Below are positions 14,628 through 23,725 of a stretch of DNA of 30,405 bases, piece after piece. This DNA is from an uncultured Dorea sp. (GTDB lineage Bacteria > Bacillota > Clostridia > Lachnospirales > Lachnospiraceae), in the NCBI GenBank assembly GCA_910584575.1, contig CAJUBG010000046.1:1-30405 (forward strand), written 5' to 3'. The notes beneath the pieces were generated by a model, which saw only the letters and a program-made list of their open reading frames with translations, was not told the origin of the DNA and made no database searches. Positions within the stretch are counted from its first letter, which is position 1. The number at the start of each line of letters is the position of its first letter. The position numbers and the translations under genes were made by a program.

Positions 14628-16364
14628 ATGAAACTGAAGTTGCGGGGAAAACTGATTTTAAGTATGGGTATTCTTATCTTTGTGGCGGTTTTGTTGATTT
14701 CGTCTTTGTCTTATCTGTCTTTGCAGAGGGCGTATGACAAGAATATTGAAGCAGAGAAGGAAAAACTGGATCAGATTATCCAGAGTCAGGTAGAGTGTAT
14801 GATCGGGGTATTGCAGGCAGAGTATGATAAGTACCAGAGTGGCGAGATCACCGAGAAAGAAGCGATGGAGAATGCCAAGTATATCGTCCGTACTACCAGA
14901 TACAATGGTGGGTCAGGATATTTCTGGGCGGATATGGCAGACGGTACGAATGCAGTACATATCAATCCGGATGTGGAGGGCACCAACCGTTATGATACAC
15001 AGGATGAAAAGGGCAATTATTTTGTACGGGATACGATTGCTGCCGGAGATAAGCCGGAGGGGGGCTTTATTGATTTTTATTTCGCAAAATCCGGCGAAAC
15101 CGAAGCTAAGGCTAAGAGAGGTTTTGTCAAAAAGTTTGAACCTTACGGATGGTATATTGGAACCGGAAATTATGAGGAGGATATGCTGCCCATTATCCAG
15201 GAAGAATTGGATGATGCCAACAAGTCCTGCTTTATGGCATTAACGGTTACATACTTGTTTGGTCTGGCTATTTTTATCATCGGCATTATTATAACTTCTA
15301 TTATTGCCAGAAAGATGGCATCTCCAATTAAGTCGGCGTCAGAGCGCCTGATTGAGCTCAGCGAGGGAAATCTCACGGATGAGGTGGAGGAATATCCGGC
15401 AGAAGATGAGATTGGGGATCTGACCCGCGCCCTGGCAAAGACGGTGCAGACTTGGCGCGATTACATCGGGGATATATCAGCATCATTGGCAGAGCTTGAC
15501 AAAGGTAATCTTAAGTTTGACATAGAGATGGATTATGTGGGAGATTTTGCGCCGATTAAGGATTCCTTCCAGCGTACCATATTTAAATTGAACGAGACGT
15601 TCCGGAAACTGAACATGAGCGCAGAGCAAGTGGCAAGCGGTTCTGAGCAGGTGGCAAGCGGTGCACAGGCTCTTGCCCAGGGAACTACGGAGCAGGCGTC
15701 ATCAGTAGAAGAATTAGCGGCTACTATTACTGAGATACATAACAATGTGGCGAACAACGCGGAGAACGCAAAACAGACCAGCGGCCAGGCTTTGACGGCT
15801 GCGACAGAGTTAGAGCAGGGCAAGAAACAGATGGAGCAGATGACCACAGCGATGAATCAGATTAATGATTCCTCCTCCGAGATCAGTAAGATTATTAAGA
15901 CGATTGAGGATATTGCCTTCCAGACTAATATTCTTGCGTTGAATGCGGCAGTAGAGGCGGCGCGCGCCGGTTCTGCCGGAAAAGGCTTCGCGGTGGTTGC
16001 GGATGAAGTGCGTAACCTGGCAAGTAAGTCCGCAGAGGCATCTAAGAATACGGCGGCTCTTATTGAAGCGACAGTTCAGTCCGTACAGGAAGGAACAGGT
16101 ATAGCCAACCGGACGGCAGAGTCTCTTGACCGTATTGTTCTTTCCTCTGAAGAATCAGCGAGACTGGTTCAGGATATTTCCAAGGCTTCACAGGATCAAG
16201 CCGCGTCTATTGCACAGGTGACACAGGGAATCGATCAGATTTCAAGTGTGGTACATACCAATTCCGCTACTTCTGAGGAAAGTGCGGCGGCGAGCCAAGA
16301 ACTGTCAAGCCAGGCGCAGATATTGATGAATTTGGTTAAGCAGTTTAAGATTAGAGATATGTAG
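14628..16364 (+). CDS. Methyl-accepting chemotaxis protein with Cache sensor
   Basis: A 578-residue chemoreceptor. Membrane helix 1 (about 8-30) and helix 2 (about 202-226) enclose an extracytoplasmic single-Cache type 2 domain, with the family motifs GGSGYFWADMADGTNAVHIN and GWYIGTGNYEEDM. A HAMP linker follows (about 227-290). The signalling hairpin tip EDIAFQTNILALNAAVEAAR (about 427-450) and VVADEVRNLA are intact, so it can couple to CheA/CheW. GAGAGGAG precedes the ATG. Such Cache domains usually bind small organic acids, but the ligand here is unknown. No other chemotaxis gene is present nearby, so it is an orphan receptor with its own promoter and terminator. Confidence 0.93.
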   Translation: MKLKLRGKLILSMGILIFVAVLLISSLSYLSLQRAYDKNIEAEKEKLDQIIQSQVECMIGVLQAEYDKYQSGEITEKEAMENAKYIVRTTRYNGGSGYFWADMADGTNAVHINPDVEGTNRYDTQDEKGNYFVRDTIAAGDKPEGGFIDFYFAKSGETEAKAKRGFVKKFEPYGWYIGTGNYEEDMLPIIQEELDDANKSCFMALTVTYLFGLAIFIIGIIITSIIARKMASPIKSASERLIELSEGNLTDEVEEYPAEDEIGDLTRALAKTVQTWRDYIGDISASLAELDKGNLKFDIEMDYVGDFAPIKDSFQRTIFKLNETFRKLNMSAEQVASGSEQVASGAQALAQGTTEQASSVEELAATITEIHNNVANNAENAKQTSGQALTAATELEQGKKQMEQMTTAMNQINDSSSEISKIIKTIEDIAFQTNILALNAAVEAARAGSAGKGFAVVADEVRNLASKSAEASKNTAALIEATVQSVQEGTGIANRTAESLDRIVLSSEESARLVQDISKASQDQAASIAQVTQGIDQISSVVHTNSATSEESAAASQELSSQAQILMNLVKQFKIRDM

Positions 16365-16399
16365 GTACAGGGCAGTAACCAGAATATTTTATAAAGCAG

Positions 16400-16445
16400 A
16401 AAATGCTGTGGGAAATTCCTGCAGCATTTTTATTATATTCAAGAA
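16400..16445 (+). terminator. Intrinsic terminator after the chemoreceptor gene
   Basis: AAAATGCTG (16400-16408) pairs with CAGCATTTT (16432-16440), followed by TATTATATT. Confidence 0.7.
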
Positions 16446-16458
16446 GCAGGAACAGAAG

Positions 16459-16487
16459 TTGTATTGTGGAATAAAATCGGTTATACT
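16459..16487 (+). promoter_or_regulatory. Promoter of the AAA-ATPase-like gene
   Basis: TTGTAT (16459-16464), a 17-bp spacer and TATACT (16482-16487), giving a monocistronic unit bounded by terminators on both sides. Confidence 0.5.
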
Positions 16488-16522
16488 TTTAAATAATATA
16501 ATTGGTTTTCGGGGGTATTGGT

Positions 16523-18226
16523 ATGGCAGAGTTGGTAAAGCTTCCGATTGGAGAAGAATTTTTCAGTAATATAAGAACAAAAGGTTTTTATTATGTGGAT
16601 AAAACAAGATTTATTGCAGAACTTTTGAGAACCAGAGGAAGTGTGAACCTTTTTACGAGGCCACGGCGATTTGGAAAGAGCCTGAACCTGGATATGCTTA
16701 AATCTTTTTTTGAGACAGGGGCAGATATTTCACTGTTTGATGGATTGGATATTATGAAAGAGGCAGAGTTGTGCGAGCAGCATATGGGGAAATATCCTGT
16801 AATTTCAATTAGCTTGAAGGATGTCGAGGGAACTGATTTTCAGACGGCATATGACAGTCTGGGAATGGTACTCAGTGAGGAGGCGGGGCGTTATGATTTC
16901 CTTTTAGAAAGTGATAAGCTGAATATGCCCGAAAAGGAAAGCTTCCGGCAACTGATGAACGGTGATTTTAGCAAGAGTGCATTTCTCCAGGGCAGTCTTA
17001 AGTTGTTGACCAGAACGCTCTGTAAGCATTATGGCAGGTCAGTAATTGTATTGATTGATGAATATGATGTACCTTTGGACAAAGCATATCAAAATCACTA
17101 TTACCCCCAAATGGTCCAACTAATTCGCGCCTTGTTCAGTCAGGCGCTTAAGACAAATAAGAATCTTGAGTTTGCGGTAATTACAGGTTGTCTGCGTATC
17201 GCAAGGGAGAGTATTTTTACAGGATTGAATAATTTTAAGGTACGGACCATTTCCGATGTGGAGTGTGCAGAATATTTTGGTTTTACAGATGCAGAAGTCA
17301 GAACAATGTTGGAATATTATGGAGTTGGGGAACGGTTTGACGATGTTAAAGAATGGTATGACGGATATCATTTTGGATTCGTGGATGTATATTGTCCGTG
17401 GGATGTGATTAATCAGTGTGATAAACTTCGAGTATGGGCAGAGGCGCCTATGGAAGCCCATTGGGAGAATAGCAGTAGTAATGCGATTGTAGAGGATATT
17501 ATATCAACGGCATCAGAGACTACAAAAAGTCAAATAGAGGCATTGATTTCTGGCGATGCAGTGGAAAAGGCTCTCATACCGGAATTAACTTATAGGGATT
17601 TTGAAAATGAAGATGATGATACGCGGCAGGCATACCTGTGGAGTGTGCTTTTTGCGACAGGGTATCTGACAGACATTGGCAGACCTGCAAATGGGCTTCA
17701 TAAACTTGTGATTCCGAACAGAGAAGTGCTAGAGATTTTCAAAAAGCGGATTTTAGTCTGGTTCAAGAAAAAAGTATTCGGTAATGTGAAAAAATGGAAG
17801 AATTTCTGTGAGGCAATTAATAATGGAGACGCAGATACAGTACAGACGATTTTTAACGATTTTATGGAGGATTCCATTAGCATCCGTGATACTTTTGTAA
17901 AAAAGGAAATGAAAGAGAATTTCTATCACGGAATTTTGTTGGGATTACTGAAGGCAGAAGGAAGTTGGATTGTGAAATCGAATGTAGAGTCTGGTATTGG
18001 ATATACAGATATTGTGATTATAGTTCCTTCAAAAAATATTGGTTCTATTATAGAGGTAAAGTATGCTGAAAGCGGGGCGTTTGATTTGGCATGTGGCGAG
18101 GCAATGAAGCAGATTGAGGATGCGGGCTATGAAAGTGTTCTTATGCAAGAAGGAGTGCAGACGATTCACAAATATGGAATTGCATGTTATAAGAAAAATT
18201 GCAAGATATCATACAATAAGGTTTAA
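16523..18226 (+). CDS. AAA-ATPase-like protein with PD-(D/E)XK nuclease-fold domain
   Basis: A 567-residue protein of the widespread but uncharacterised AAA-ATPase-like/DUF1703 family. It begins with the family signature LPIGEEFFSNIRTKGFYYVD. The P-loop is the family variant FTRPRRFGKS (Lys52, Ser53), lacking the first glycine of a canonical Walker A. Walker B is VLIDEYD (Asp179, Glu180). The C-terminal nuclease-like fold shows Asp496 (YTDIVII) and Glu511-x-Lys513 (IIEVKYAE), the PD-(D/E)XK catalytic set. The start at 16523 has only a weak GGGGG site. Proteins of this family are often multicopy in Clostridia and Bacteroidetes; a role in DNA metabolism or defence is speculation. Monocistronic. 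Confidence 0.85.
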   Translation: MAELVKLPIGEEFFSNIRTKGFYYVDKTRFIAELLRTRGSVNLFTRPRRFGKSLNLDMLKSFFETGADISLFDGLDIMKEAELCEQHMGKYPVISISLKDVEGTDFQTAYDSLGMVLSEEAGRYDFLLESDKLNMPEKESFRQLMNGDFSKSAFLQGSLKLLTRTLCKHYGRSVIVLIDEYDVPLDKAYQNHYYPQMVQLIRALFSQALKTNKNLEFAVITGCLRIARESIFTGLNNFKVRTISDVECAEYFGFTDAEVRTMLEYYGVGERFDDVKEWYDGYHFGFVDVYCPWDVINQCDKLRVWAEAPMEAHWENSSSNAIVEDIISTASETTKSQIEALISGDAVEKALIPELTYRDFENEDDDTRQAYLWSVLFATGYLTDIGRPANGLHKLVIPNREVLEIFKKRILVWFKKKVFGNVKKWKNFCEAINNGDADTVQTIFNDFMEDSISIRDTFVKKEMKENFYHGILLGLLKAEGSWIVKSNVESGIGYTDIVIIVPSKNIGSIIEVKYAESGAFDLACGEAMKQIEDAGYESVLMQEGVQTIHKYGIACYKKNCKISYNKV

Positions 18227-18240
18227 GTAATTAAGAAAAT

Positions 18241-18283
18241 GGGGCGCCAGGTATTGTTGATTATTCCTGGAAGCCCCTTTTAA
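18241..18283. terminator. Bidirectional terminator between convergent genes
   Basis: GGGGC-G-CCAGG (18241-18251) pairs with CCTGG-AA-GCCCC (18266-18277), followed by TTTT on the plus strand and ATTTTCTT on the minus strand. It serves the ATPase-like gene and the convergent small membrane protein gene. Confidence 0.75.
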
Positions 18284-18290
18284 GTATTCG

Positions 18291-18491
18291 TTATTTCTTT
18301 TTTAATAGTATTCTGCGATTTCTAATAAAATAGAAAAACGTATAGCAGATTGTCCATACAATGAGGTAAAAGCTTAGCAGCTCATGTTGTTTATGGAGTA
18401 GAATGGATGCAATAAAGTGTATTGTAAAGATTACTATATATGAAATAATTATCATTAATATCCATTTTTTCAAAACTTCTTTTTTGGTCAT
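18291..18491 (-). CDS. Small membrane protein, two helices
   Basis: A 66-residue protein with two hydrophobic helices (WILMIIISYIVIFTIHFIASILL and FYLIVWTICYTFFYFI) and positively charged ends, suggesting both termini in the cytoplasm. I place the start at 18491 after AAAGGG; a GTG at 18515 is an alternative adding 8 residues. It is convergent with the ATPase-like gene and divergent from the HD-hydrolase gene. Function not recognised. Confidence 0.55.
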   Translation of the reverse strand: MTKKEVLKKWILMIIISYIVIFTIHFIASILLHKQHELLSFYLIVWTICYTFFYFIRNRRILLKKK

Positions 18492-18612
18492 AGAAATTTC
18501 CCTTTCTGCGTTCACTGTGCATTATTTCTAAGTGTTTCTTAAAATAATACCATAAATGAGGATAAAAGTCATTGGTTTCAACTTGATTTTTTACTATATA
18601 TACTGCGTTAGA

Positions 18613-18641
18613 TTGATTGTGTGGTTTATTTCTGTTATAGT
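18613..18641 (+). promoter_or_regulatory. Promoter of the HD hydrolase/exonuclease operon
   Basis: TTGATT (18613-18618), a 17-bp spacer and TATAGT (18636-18641). The start of transcription near 18648 lies after an ATG at 18644, which supports the later start codon at 18665. Confidence 0.55.
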
Positions 18642-18664
18642 AAATGAAAAAGGGGGAGAATAGG

Positions 18665-19153
18665 ATGCGGGTATCAGACATTATGAATAAAATGATTCTT
18701 TATTCTCATGGAAATACACATGATATTAATCATTTTCTTAAGGTGTATGGCTATGCGAAAACCATTGGCGAATGTGAAGGATTGCCGCCGGACGAACAGG
18801 AAACGCTTGAAATTGCTGCTATTCTCCATGATATTGCCTGTCCTCTGTGCAGGGAAAAATACGGCAATACCGATGGGAAGAAGCAGGAGGAGGAAGGGAT
18901 GCCCCTTGTGCGAAATTTTTTAGATGGATTAGTAGAAAAAGAAATGATAGAGCGTATTGCCTATCTGGTGGGGCATCATCATACCTTGACGGATATTGAG
19001 GGAATGGATTATCAGATTTTAATAGAAGCAGATTATCTGGTAAATGCGGATGAAAATAATTATCCGGAAGATAATATACGCAACATGTTGGAGAAGGTTT
19101 TCAAGACGGATACAGGAAAAATGCTTTTGAAGGCAATTTACAGGATTGATTAA
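18665..19153 (+). CDS. HD-domain phosphohydrolase
   Basis: A 162-residue HD-superfamily metal-dependent hydrolase. The metal ligands are visible: His19-Asp20...His23, the central His55-Asp56 (ILHDIA), the GHHHT histidines (104-106) and Asp123 (EADYLVN). Small stand-alone HD proteins of this type usually act on nucleotides or other phosphate esters, but the substrate cannot be told. GGGGGA precedes the ATG at 18665. It is followed after 15 bp by a DnaQ-like exonuclease gene, so both are one operon; a nucleotide-related job is plausible. Confidence 0.85.
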   Translation: MRVSDIMNKMILYSHGNTHDINHFLKVYGYAKTIGECEGLPPDEQETLEIAAILHDIACPLCREKYGNTDGKKQEEEGMPLVRNFLDGLVEKEMIERIAYLVGHHHTLTDIEGMDYQILIEADYLVNADENNYPEDNIRNMLEKVFKTDTGKMLLKAIYRID

Positions 19154-19168
19154 GGGGAGAATAGGAAT

Positions 19169-19846
19169 ATGCTTGGAGATAAAAAGGGAAGAAAACAAGA
19201 TAAGTACGTCAAAGATTATGTTGTCTTTGACCTTGAGACAACAGGAACCAGTTGGGTAAATGACGCTGTGATTGAGATTTCGGCGGTCAAAGTGAAGAAC
19301 GGCAAGGTTGTGGATACATTTTCCACACTGGTGAATCCGGAAAGGCCGATTCCGTATCGCGCGTCAGAGGTCAACCACATTTATGACGATATGGTGATAG
19401 ACGCGCCTGTGTTTGAGAAAGCGTTGGCAGATTTTGATGCTTTTGTGGGTCAAAATTTTCTGGTAGGACATAATATCCATACCTTTGATATGAAATTTAT
19501 CTGGCGGGATGCAGAGTATTATTGGGGAAAGACATTTGTTAATGACTACATAGACACATTGTCACTGGCAAGACAGTGTTTGCCTAAGTTATCCCACCAC
19601 AGGCTGGTGGATTTGGCGTCGTATTATCACATTTCCACGGATGGGGCGCACCGTGCCCTTGCCGATTGCAGTATGAACCAGAAGGTGTTCGAGAAACTGG
19701 GAGAGGAACTGGCGTCTCCGACAGTTATGGAGAATATGAAGGTCTGTCCAAGATGCGGGCAGTTTCTAAAGAAACGCAGCGGAAAGTTTGGGGAGTTCTG
19801 GGGGTGCAGCGGGTATCCTGCGTGCAGATATACAGAAAATGTGTAA
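19169..19846 (+). CDS. DnaQ-like 3'-5' exonuclease with C-terminal zinc finger
   Basis: A 225-residue DEDDh exonuclease related to the proofreading domain of PolC/DnaQ. Exo I is FDLETTGT (Asp21, Glu23), Exo II is GHNIHTFDMKF (Asp107) and Exo III is HRALADC (His161, Asp166), so all four acidic residues and the general-base histidine are present. The last 33 residues add a four-cysteine zinc finger of the topoisomerase I type (Cys193, 196, 213, 219; GEFWGCSGYPACRY), probably for single-stranded DNA binding. GGGGAG precedes the ATG. Likely a repair or RNA/DNA end-trimming enzyme. Operon with the HD hydrolase. Confidence 0.92.
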   Translation: MLGDKKGRKQDKYVKDYVVFDLETTGTSWVNDAVIEISAVKVKNGKVVDTFSTLVNPERPIPYRASEVNHIYDDMVIDAPVFEKALADFDAFVGQNFLVGHNIHTFDMKFIWRDAEYYWGKTFVNDYIDTLSLARQCLPKLSHHRLVDLASYYHISTDGAHRALADCSMNQKVFEKLGEELASPTVMENMKVCPRCGQFLKKRSGKFGEFWGCSGYPACRYTENV

Positions 19847-19857
19847 ATTTGGTACTG

Positions 19858-19883
19858 AAAGTATTTAAAAAAATACTTTTTTT
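19858..19883 (+). terminator. Intrinsic terminator after the exonuclease gene
   Basis: AAAGTATTT (19858-19866) and AAATACTTT (19871-19879) form a perfect AT-rich stem running into a T-run to 19883. Confidence 0.65.
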
Positions 19884-19950
19884 AAATATGGATATATGAT
19901 AGAATTATGGAGATGTAACATAATTGATTGTGTATGAAGGAGAAAGAAGC

Positions 19951-22900
19951 ATGAAGGAGAGGAAAAAACGGTTGAAGCGGCTTCTGGCTGTGGCGTTATC
20001 TCTTGTGGTGATTGGCGGTTCAGCGAACTTGCCGGCTCTGACATCACTTGCAGAGGGCGGGGAACCCGATCAGGCGGATGTATTGACGTCCAAGGAGGAT
20101 GGTGAAACGCCGGAAGCAAGTGAAACAGACAACAATGAGTCAGAGAACAAGCAGCCGGAGGATAAGACGCTTACAGATAAAAAGCAGGAGGGCGCTTCAG
20201 ATAAGAAGCCGGAGGATAAGGGGCAGGAGACTTCTCAGACAGGGAAGCCACAAGAAGTTACAGAGAAGCCAGAGGATAATCAGGAAGCTGATGACGAACT
20301 CGTAGAAGAAAAGATTGATTTAAGCGGTTATATCTACCAGTGCGGCGGCTTCGGTGTGATGGACATGCCGATGATGTTGTCTCTGGATGAAGAATCAGGG
20401 GCACGTGCCGCGTCCGATAAGGAAGGTGCAAAGACAGCGCTGTTGAACGGAATGAAGGCATGGGAGACAAAGATTGATGTAAGCGCTTATCAGATATCTA
20501 ATGATGAGATGGGAGTGTTATTCACAGAGCTTGTGAATATGAATCCAGATCTGTTTTATGTGTTGAGTGCAACTTGGAGTTATTCATCAGCGACAGGGAT
20601 AGTAGTAGGTGTTACTCCGTTATATAATCCTGCGTATACGAAACAGAGTGTCCAGATCTTCGAGAATGCTTTTAATAAGGCATACAGTGAAGCCGTTCCG
20701 AATCCGGCAGGTATGAGCAAGATGCAGATTGCAAGGGCATGCCATGATTATCTGGCACAGCATATGAGTTACGACACAAGCCTTCAAAAGCGTGACGTCT
20801 ATTCGGCGTTTGTAGAAGGAACGGGAGTCTGCCAGGGATACAGCCTTGCCTATGCAGCAATGATGAAAAGGGCAGGAATTCCATTTGATTATGTCAATAG
20901 TACAGCCATGAACCATATGTGGAATGTTATTCAGCTTGACGGGAATTGGTATCATGTAGACGTGACATGGGATGACCCGACGGTAGACAAATTAGGTTAT
21001 GTCAGACATAAATATTTCCTGAATAGCGATACAAAGATTGGCAGCGAAGGGCAAGAAAAAGGCCATCATAGTTGGACGACAGCGCGTAGCTGTACTTCTA
21101 CAACGTATGATAATGCATATTGGCAAGGCGGAGTATCTGCAATCTTTACGGTTGATGGTAAAGATTACTATTTGAAGTATCCGACTAATCAAAATAATTT
21201 TGACAATATGTTGGTTTCCAGGTCAGGGGATAAAGAGGAGACGGTGGCTACATTTACATCAAAATGGGAAGCGGGTGCTAATAGCTATTGGCAAGGAAGC
21301 TACGCCAGACTTTCCTATTATGATGGCAGATTCTATTTTAATGACGCAAAAAATATATACAGAGTAGATCCAAAAGCGGCTTCCGCAGCAGATAACAAGA
21401 AAGTGGTCTATACATATACAGGAAGTGAGGGAAGTCTGTACGGCTCTTTGGTCTGTGATGATAAGATTCGGATGCAGGTATCCTCAAATCCCAATGTGGC
21501 GGGTACCAGAATCGAAGAACCGCTTCCAACAGGCGCGATCAAAGACGTGACCGTAACGGCAGAGCCATCCAGCGTTGAATATGGATATCAGACTCCGCCG
21601 AAGATGAAAGCAAGCGTCACAGGTGCGGTAGAAGCAGCGAATGTGACATATGAATGGTATGATGTTACAACAGGCAGCGAACGTCTTATTTCTTCCACAG
21701 GCGCAGAGTGTGTAGCGGAAGCAAACTTACCGGTTGGAACGCATACATATCGAGTGAAGGCTTCCTTTGAGGACAGCAGGATGTCCGCAGACGTTACATT
21801 TACGGTTTTGCCAAAGAAGGTAAAGCCAGAGGTAACCATAACCGGAGAGTATACCTATGAGTTAGGGAAAGAAATTCTTCCAAGCCATACCGTAGTTGTA
21901 AAGGCAGCAGATTCAACAGGTGTAGACATTACTCTTGAGAAAGATAAGGATTATACGGTAGAATATCGTGACAATATCAACGCCGGAACAGGCAAAATGG
22001 TTGTTACTCCAAAAGAAGGCTGTAACTACACATGGGATTCATTAGAGGCTGCATTTACCATCAATAAACTTGCCAAAGAAAATGAGAAAATTGAAATCAA
22101 AAATGGTTATGGCAATACAGGGACGTATGATTTGAAGCTGCCGGAGGGTGCAAAGACGGGGCAGATTGAGGTGAAAGACCCTGAACAGGTTTTAAGCAAA
22201 GTTCCAAGTTTGACAGAGGCGGGAGGATTGTCATACACGCTCGTGAATGACAATAAGAACAAGGACAAGCAGGCTGTGATTACTATTCCGGTCACTGAGG
22301 CTATGAATTATCTCCCATATAATATAGAGGTTACAATTACGGTAGTAGATAAGCTCAGCCAGTCTGACTTCCGGTTTGTAACACCAGTGGAGAACAGAGA
22401 ATACGGGGCTTCAGATTTTACCGTAGGGACGACAGGCTCGGCACAGGGAAGTAAAGTAACCTATAATATTGAAGATACAGACATTGCGGATATTGACAAT
22501 AATGGAAAGGTGCACATTAAAAAGGCAGGAATGACCAGGATGATTGCCGTTGCATCTTCTACGGAGGAATATGCAGAGACAACAGCATACGCTGAACTGT
22601 ATGTATCAAAAGCTACCCTTAGTTGGGATACAAGTGACCTGGGCGCGGCAGACAGAGCCGATAATGCTGCGGGTGACGCCAAGACGGATGCAAAGGCAAC
22701 GCTTTACGGCAGTCTGAAGATTAACGGAGTAATTGGTTCTGATGACGTGAAGTTTGTATGTGGTTCTGACAAATTAACCGGAACCTACAAAGGTCTTAAG
22801 GCTGGCAAACAGGAAGTAACGCTGGCATGGAAGGACGGAATTCCGGTTGTATTGACAGGTGCGGATGCAGATAATTATAAATATCCGGATAGTTTACCAA

Positions 22901-23592
22901 CGATTACGGGTAACATTACGAAGATTACCATTCAGGATGTAGAGGTAGAGAATGGTGAGGAAGGCGTAGTATATAAATTAAAGCATGAAAGCGGTATTAC
23001 CTATGTTCCGGCAGGTCTGGAGAAGAAGTTTGAGACGCCAATCCAGATTACCAATAGCATGAAGTCAAAGACACTTGCTGAGATTGGAAAGAAGTTCGGA
23101 ACGAATTCAGCGGAGATTGCAGAAGTTGAAGTTTATGATGTGATGTTATGCATTGTGAATGAAAAGGGTGAGCTGGTTGAGGTAGATAGCGAGAATTTCC
23201 CGAAGGAGGGCGTAGTGGTAAAACTGGCGTATCCGGAAGGGACAGGAAAGGGCACCCACAACTTTGTAGCTGCACATATGCTTACCGTAGACAGCAAGGA
23301 TATGAAAGCAGGGGATATTGAATATCCGGCAATTACCAAGACAGATGCAGGAGTTGAATTCAAAGTATTCAGCTTGTCTCCGATTGCTCTTGGATGGTCT
23401 GAGATTGAGCCTGTTAGGGCAGAAGGAGGCAGCGGCGGCAGTAATCTCGGTAGTGGGAAGGGAACCGCTGTTCCAAGTAAAAAGCCGTCTCCGAAGACTG
23501 GTGATACGAATGCCATACTGCTCTATGTACTCTTTATGATGATGGGGGCAGCAGGTATTGGATATACAGTGAAGCGCAGGGCGATGCGATAA
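19951..23592 (+). CDS. Sortase-anchored surface protein with transglutaminase-like domain
   Basis: A 1213-residue cell-wall protein. A signal peptide covers about residues 1-36 (basic start, hydrophobic core, SLAEGG). An acidic/Lys-rich disordered linker with repeated KPED-type units runs to about 115. A transglutaminase-like cysteine protease fold follows with the full triad Cys294 (GVCQGYS), His322 (NHMWNV) and Asp337 (HVDVTWDDP). Several Ig-like/MBG-type beta domains fill about 530-1100. The C-terminus is a sorting signal: SPKTGD (1180-1185), a hydrophobic helix and RRAMR. SPKTG fits the (S/P)PxTG motif of C. difficile SrtB, and a class B sortase gene lies 4.6 kb away. AAGGAG precedes the ATG at 19951. 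It may cross-link or cleave peptides or proteins at the wall. Confidence 0.9.
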   Translation: MKERKKRLKRLLAVALSLVVIGGSANLPALTSLAEGGEPDQADVLTSKEDGETPEASETDNNESENKQPEDKTLTDKKQEGASDKKPEDKGQETSQTGKPQEVTEKPEDNQEADDELVEEKIDLSGYIYQCGGFGVMDMPMMLSLDEESGARAASDKEGAKTALLNGMKAWETKIDVSAYQISNDEMGVLFTELVNMNPDLFYVLSATWSYSSATGIVVGVTPLYNPAYTKQSVQIFENAFNKAYSEAVPNPAGMSKMQIARACHDYLAQHMSYDTSLQKRDVYSAFVEGTGVCQGYSLAYAAMMKRAGIPFDYVNSTAMNHMWNVIQLDGNWYHVDVTWDDPTVDKLGYVRHKYFLNSDTKIGSEGQEKGHHSWTTARSCTSTTYDNAYWQGGVSAIFTVDGKDYYLKYPTNQNNFDNMLVSRSGDKEETVATFTSKWEAGANSYWQGSYARLSYYDGRFYFNDAKNIYRVDPKAASAADNKKVVYTYTGSEGSLYGSLVCDDKIRMQVSSNPNVAGTRIEEPLPTGAIKDVTVTAEPSSVEYGYQTPPKMKASVTGAVEAANVTYEWYDVTTGSERLISSTGAECVAEANLPVGTHTYRVKASFEDSRMSADVTFTVLPKKVKPEVTITGEYTYELGKEILPSHTVVVKAADSTGVDITLEKDKDYTVEYRDNINAGTGKMVVTPKEGCNYTWDSLEAAFTINKLAKENEKIEIKNGYGNTGTYDLKLPEGAKTGQIEVKDPEQVLSKVPSLTEAGGLSYTLVNDNKNKDKQAVITIPVTEAMNYLPYNIEVTITVVDKLSQSDFRFVTPVENREYGASDFTVGTTGSAQGSKVTYNIEDTDIADIDNNGKVHIKKAGMTRMIAVASSTEEYAETTAYAELYVSKATLSWDTSDLGAADRADNAAGDAKTDAKATLYGSLKINGVIGSDDVKFVCGSDKLTGTYKGLKAGKQEVTLAWKDGIPVVLTGADADNYKYPDSLPTITGNITKITIQDVEVENGEEGVVYKLKHESGITYVPAGLEKKFETPIQITNSMKSKTLAEIGKKFGTNSAEIAEVEVYDVMLCIVNEKGELVEVDSENFPKEGVVVKLAYPEGTGKGTHNFVAAHMLTVDSKDMKAGDIEYPAITKTDAGVEFKVFSLSPIALGWSEIEPVRAEGGSGGSNLGSGKGTAVPSKKPSPKTGDTNAILLYVLFMMMGAAGIGYTVKRRAMR

Positions 23593-23657
23593 AAGTAATA
23601 AAATATTTTACTGATAGAAAATCCCGATAAATACCTCCCATACATGAAAAAAAGTGA

Positions 23658-23687
23658 TTGGAATTCACAGCGCAGGACAGATATACT
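23658..23687 (+). promoter_or_regulatory. Possible promoter of the PrdA-N-like gene
   Basis: TTGGAA (23658-23663), an 18-bp spacer and TATACT (23682-23687). The leader to the start codon is about 30 nt. Confidence 0.4.
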
Positions 23688-23725
23688 TAAGACAGTATAT
23701 ACAACATAAAGAGGAGGTAACAAGT

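Noticed and set aside
20099..20305. Arg/Lys-rich frame inside the surface protein gene
   Set aside because: It is a +1 shadow of the repetitive KPED linker with no separate start signal.
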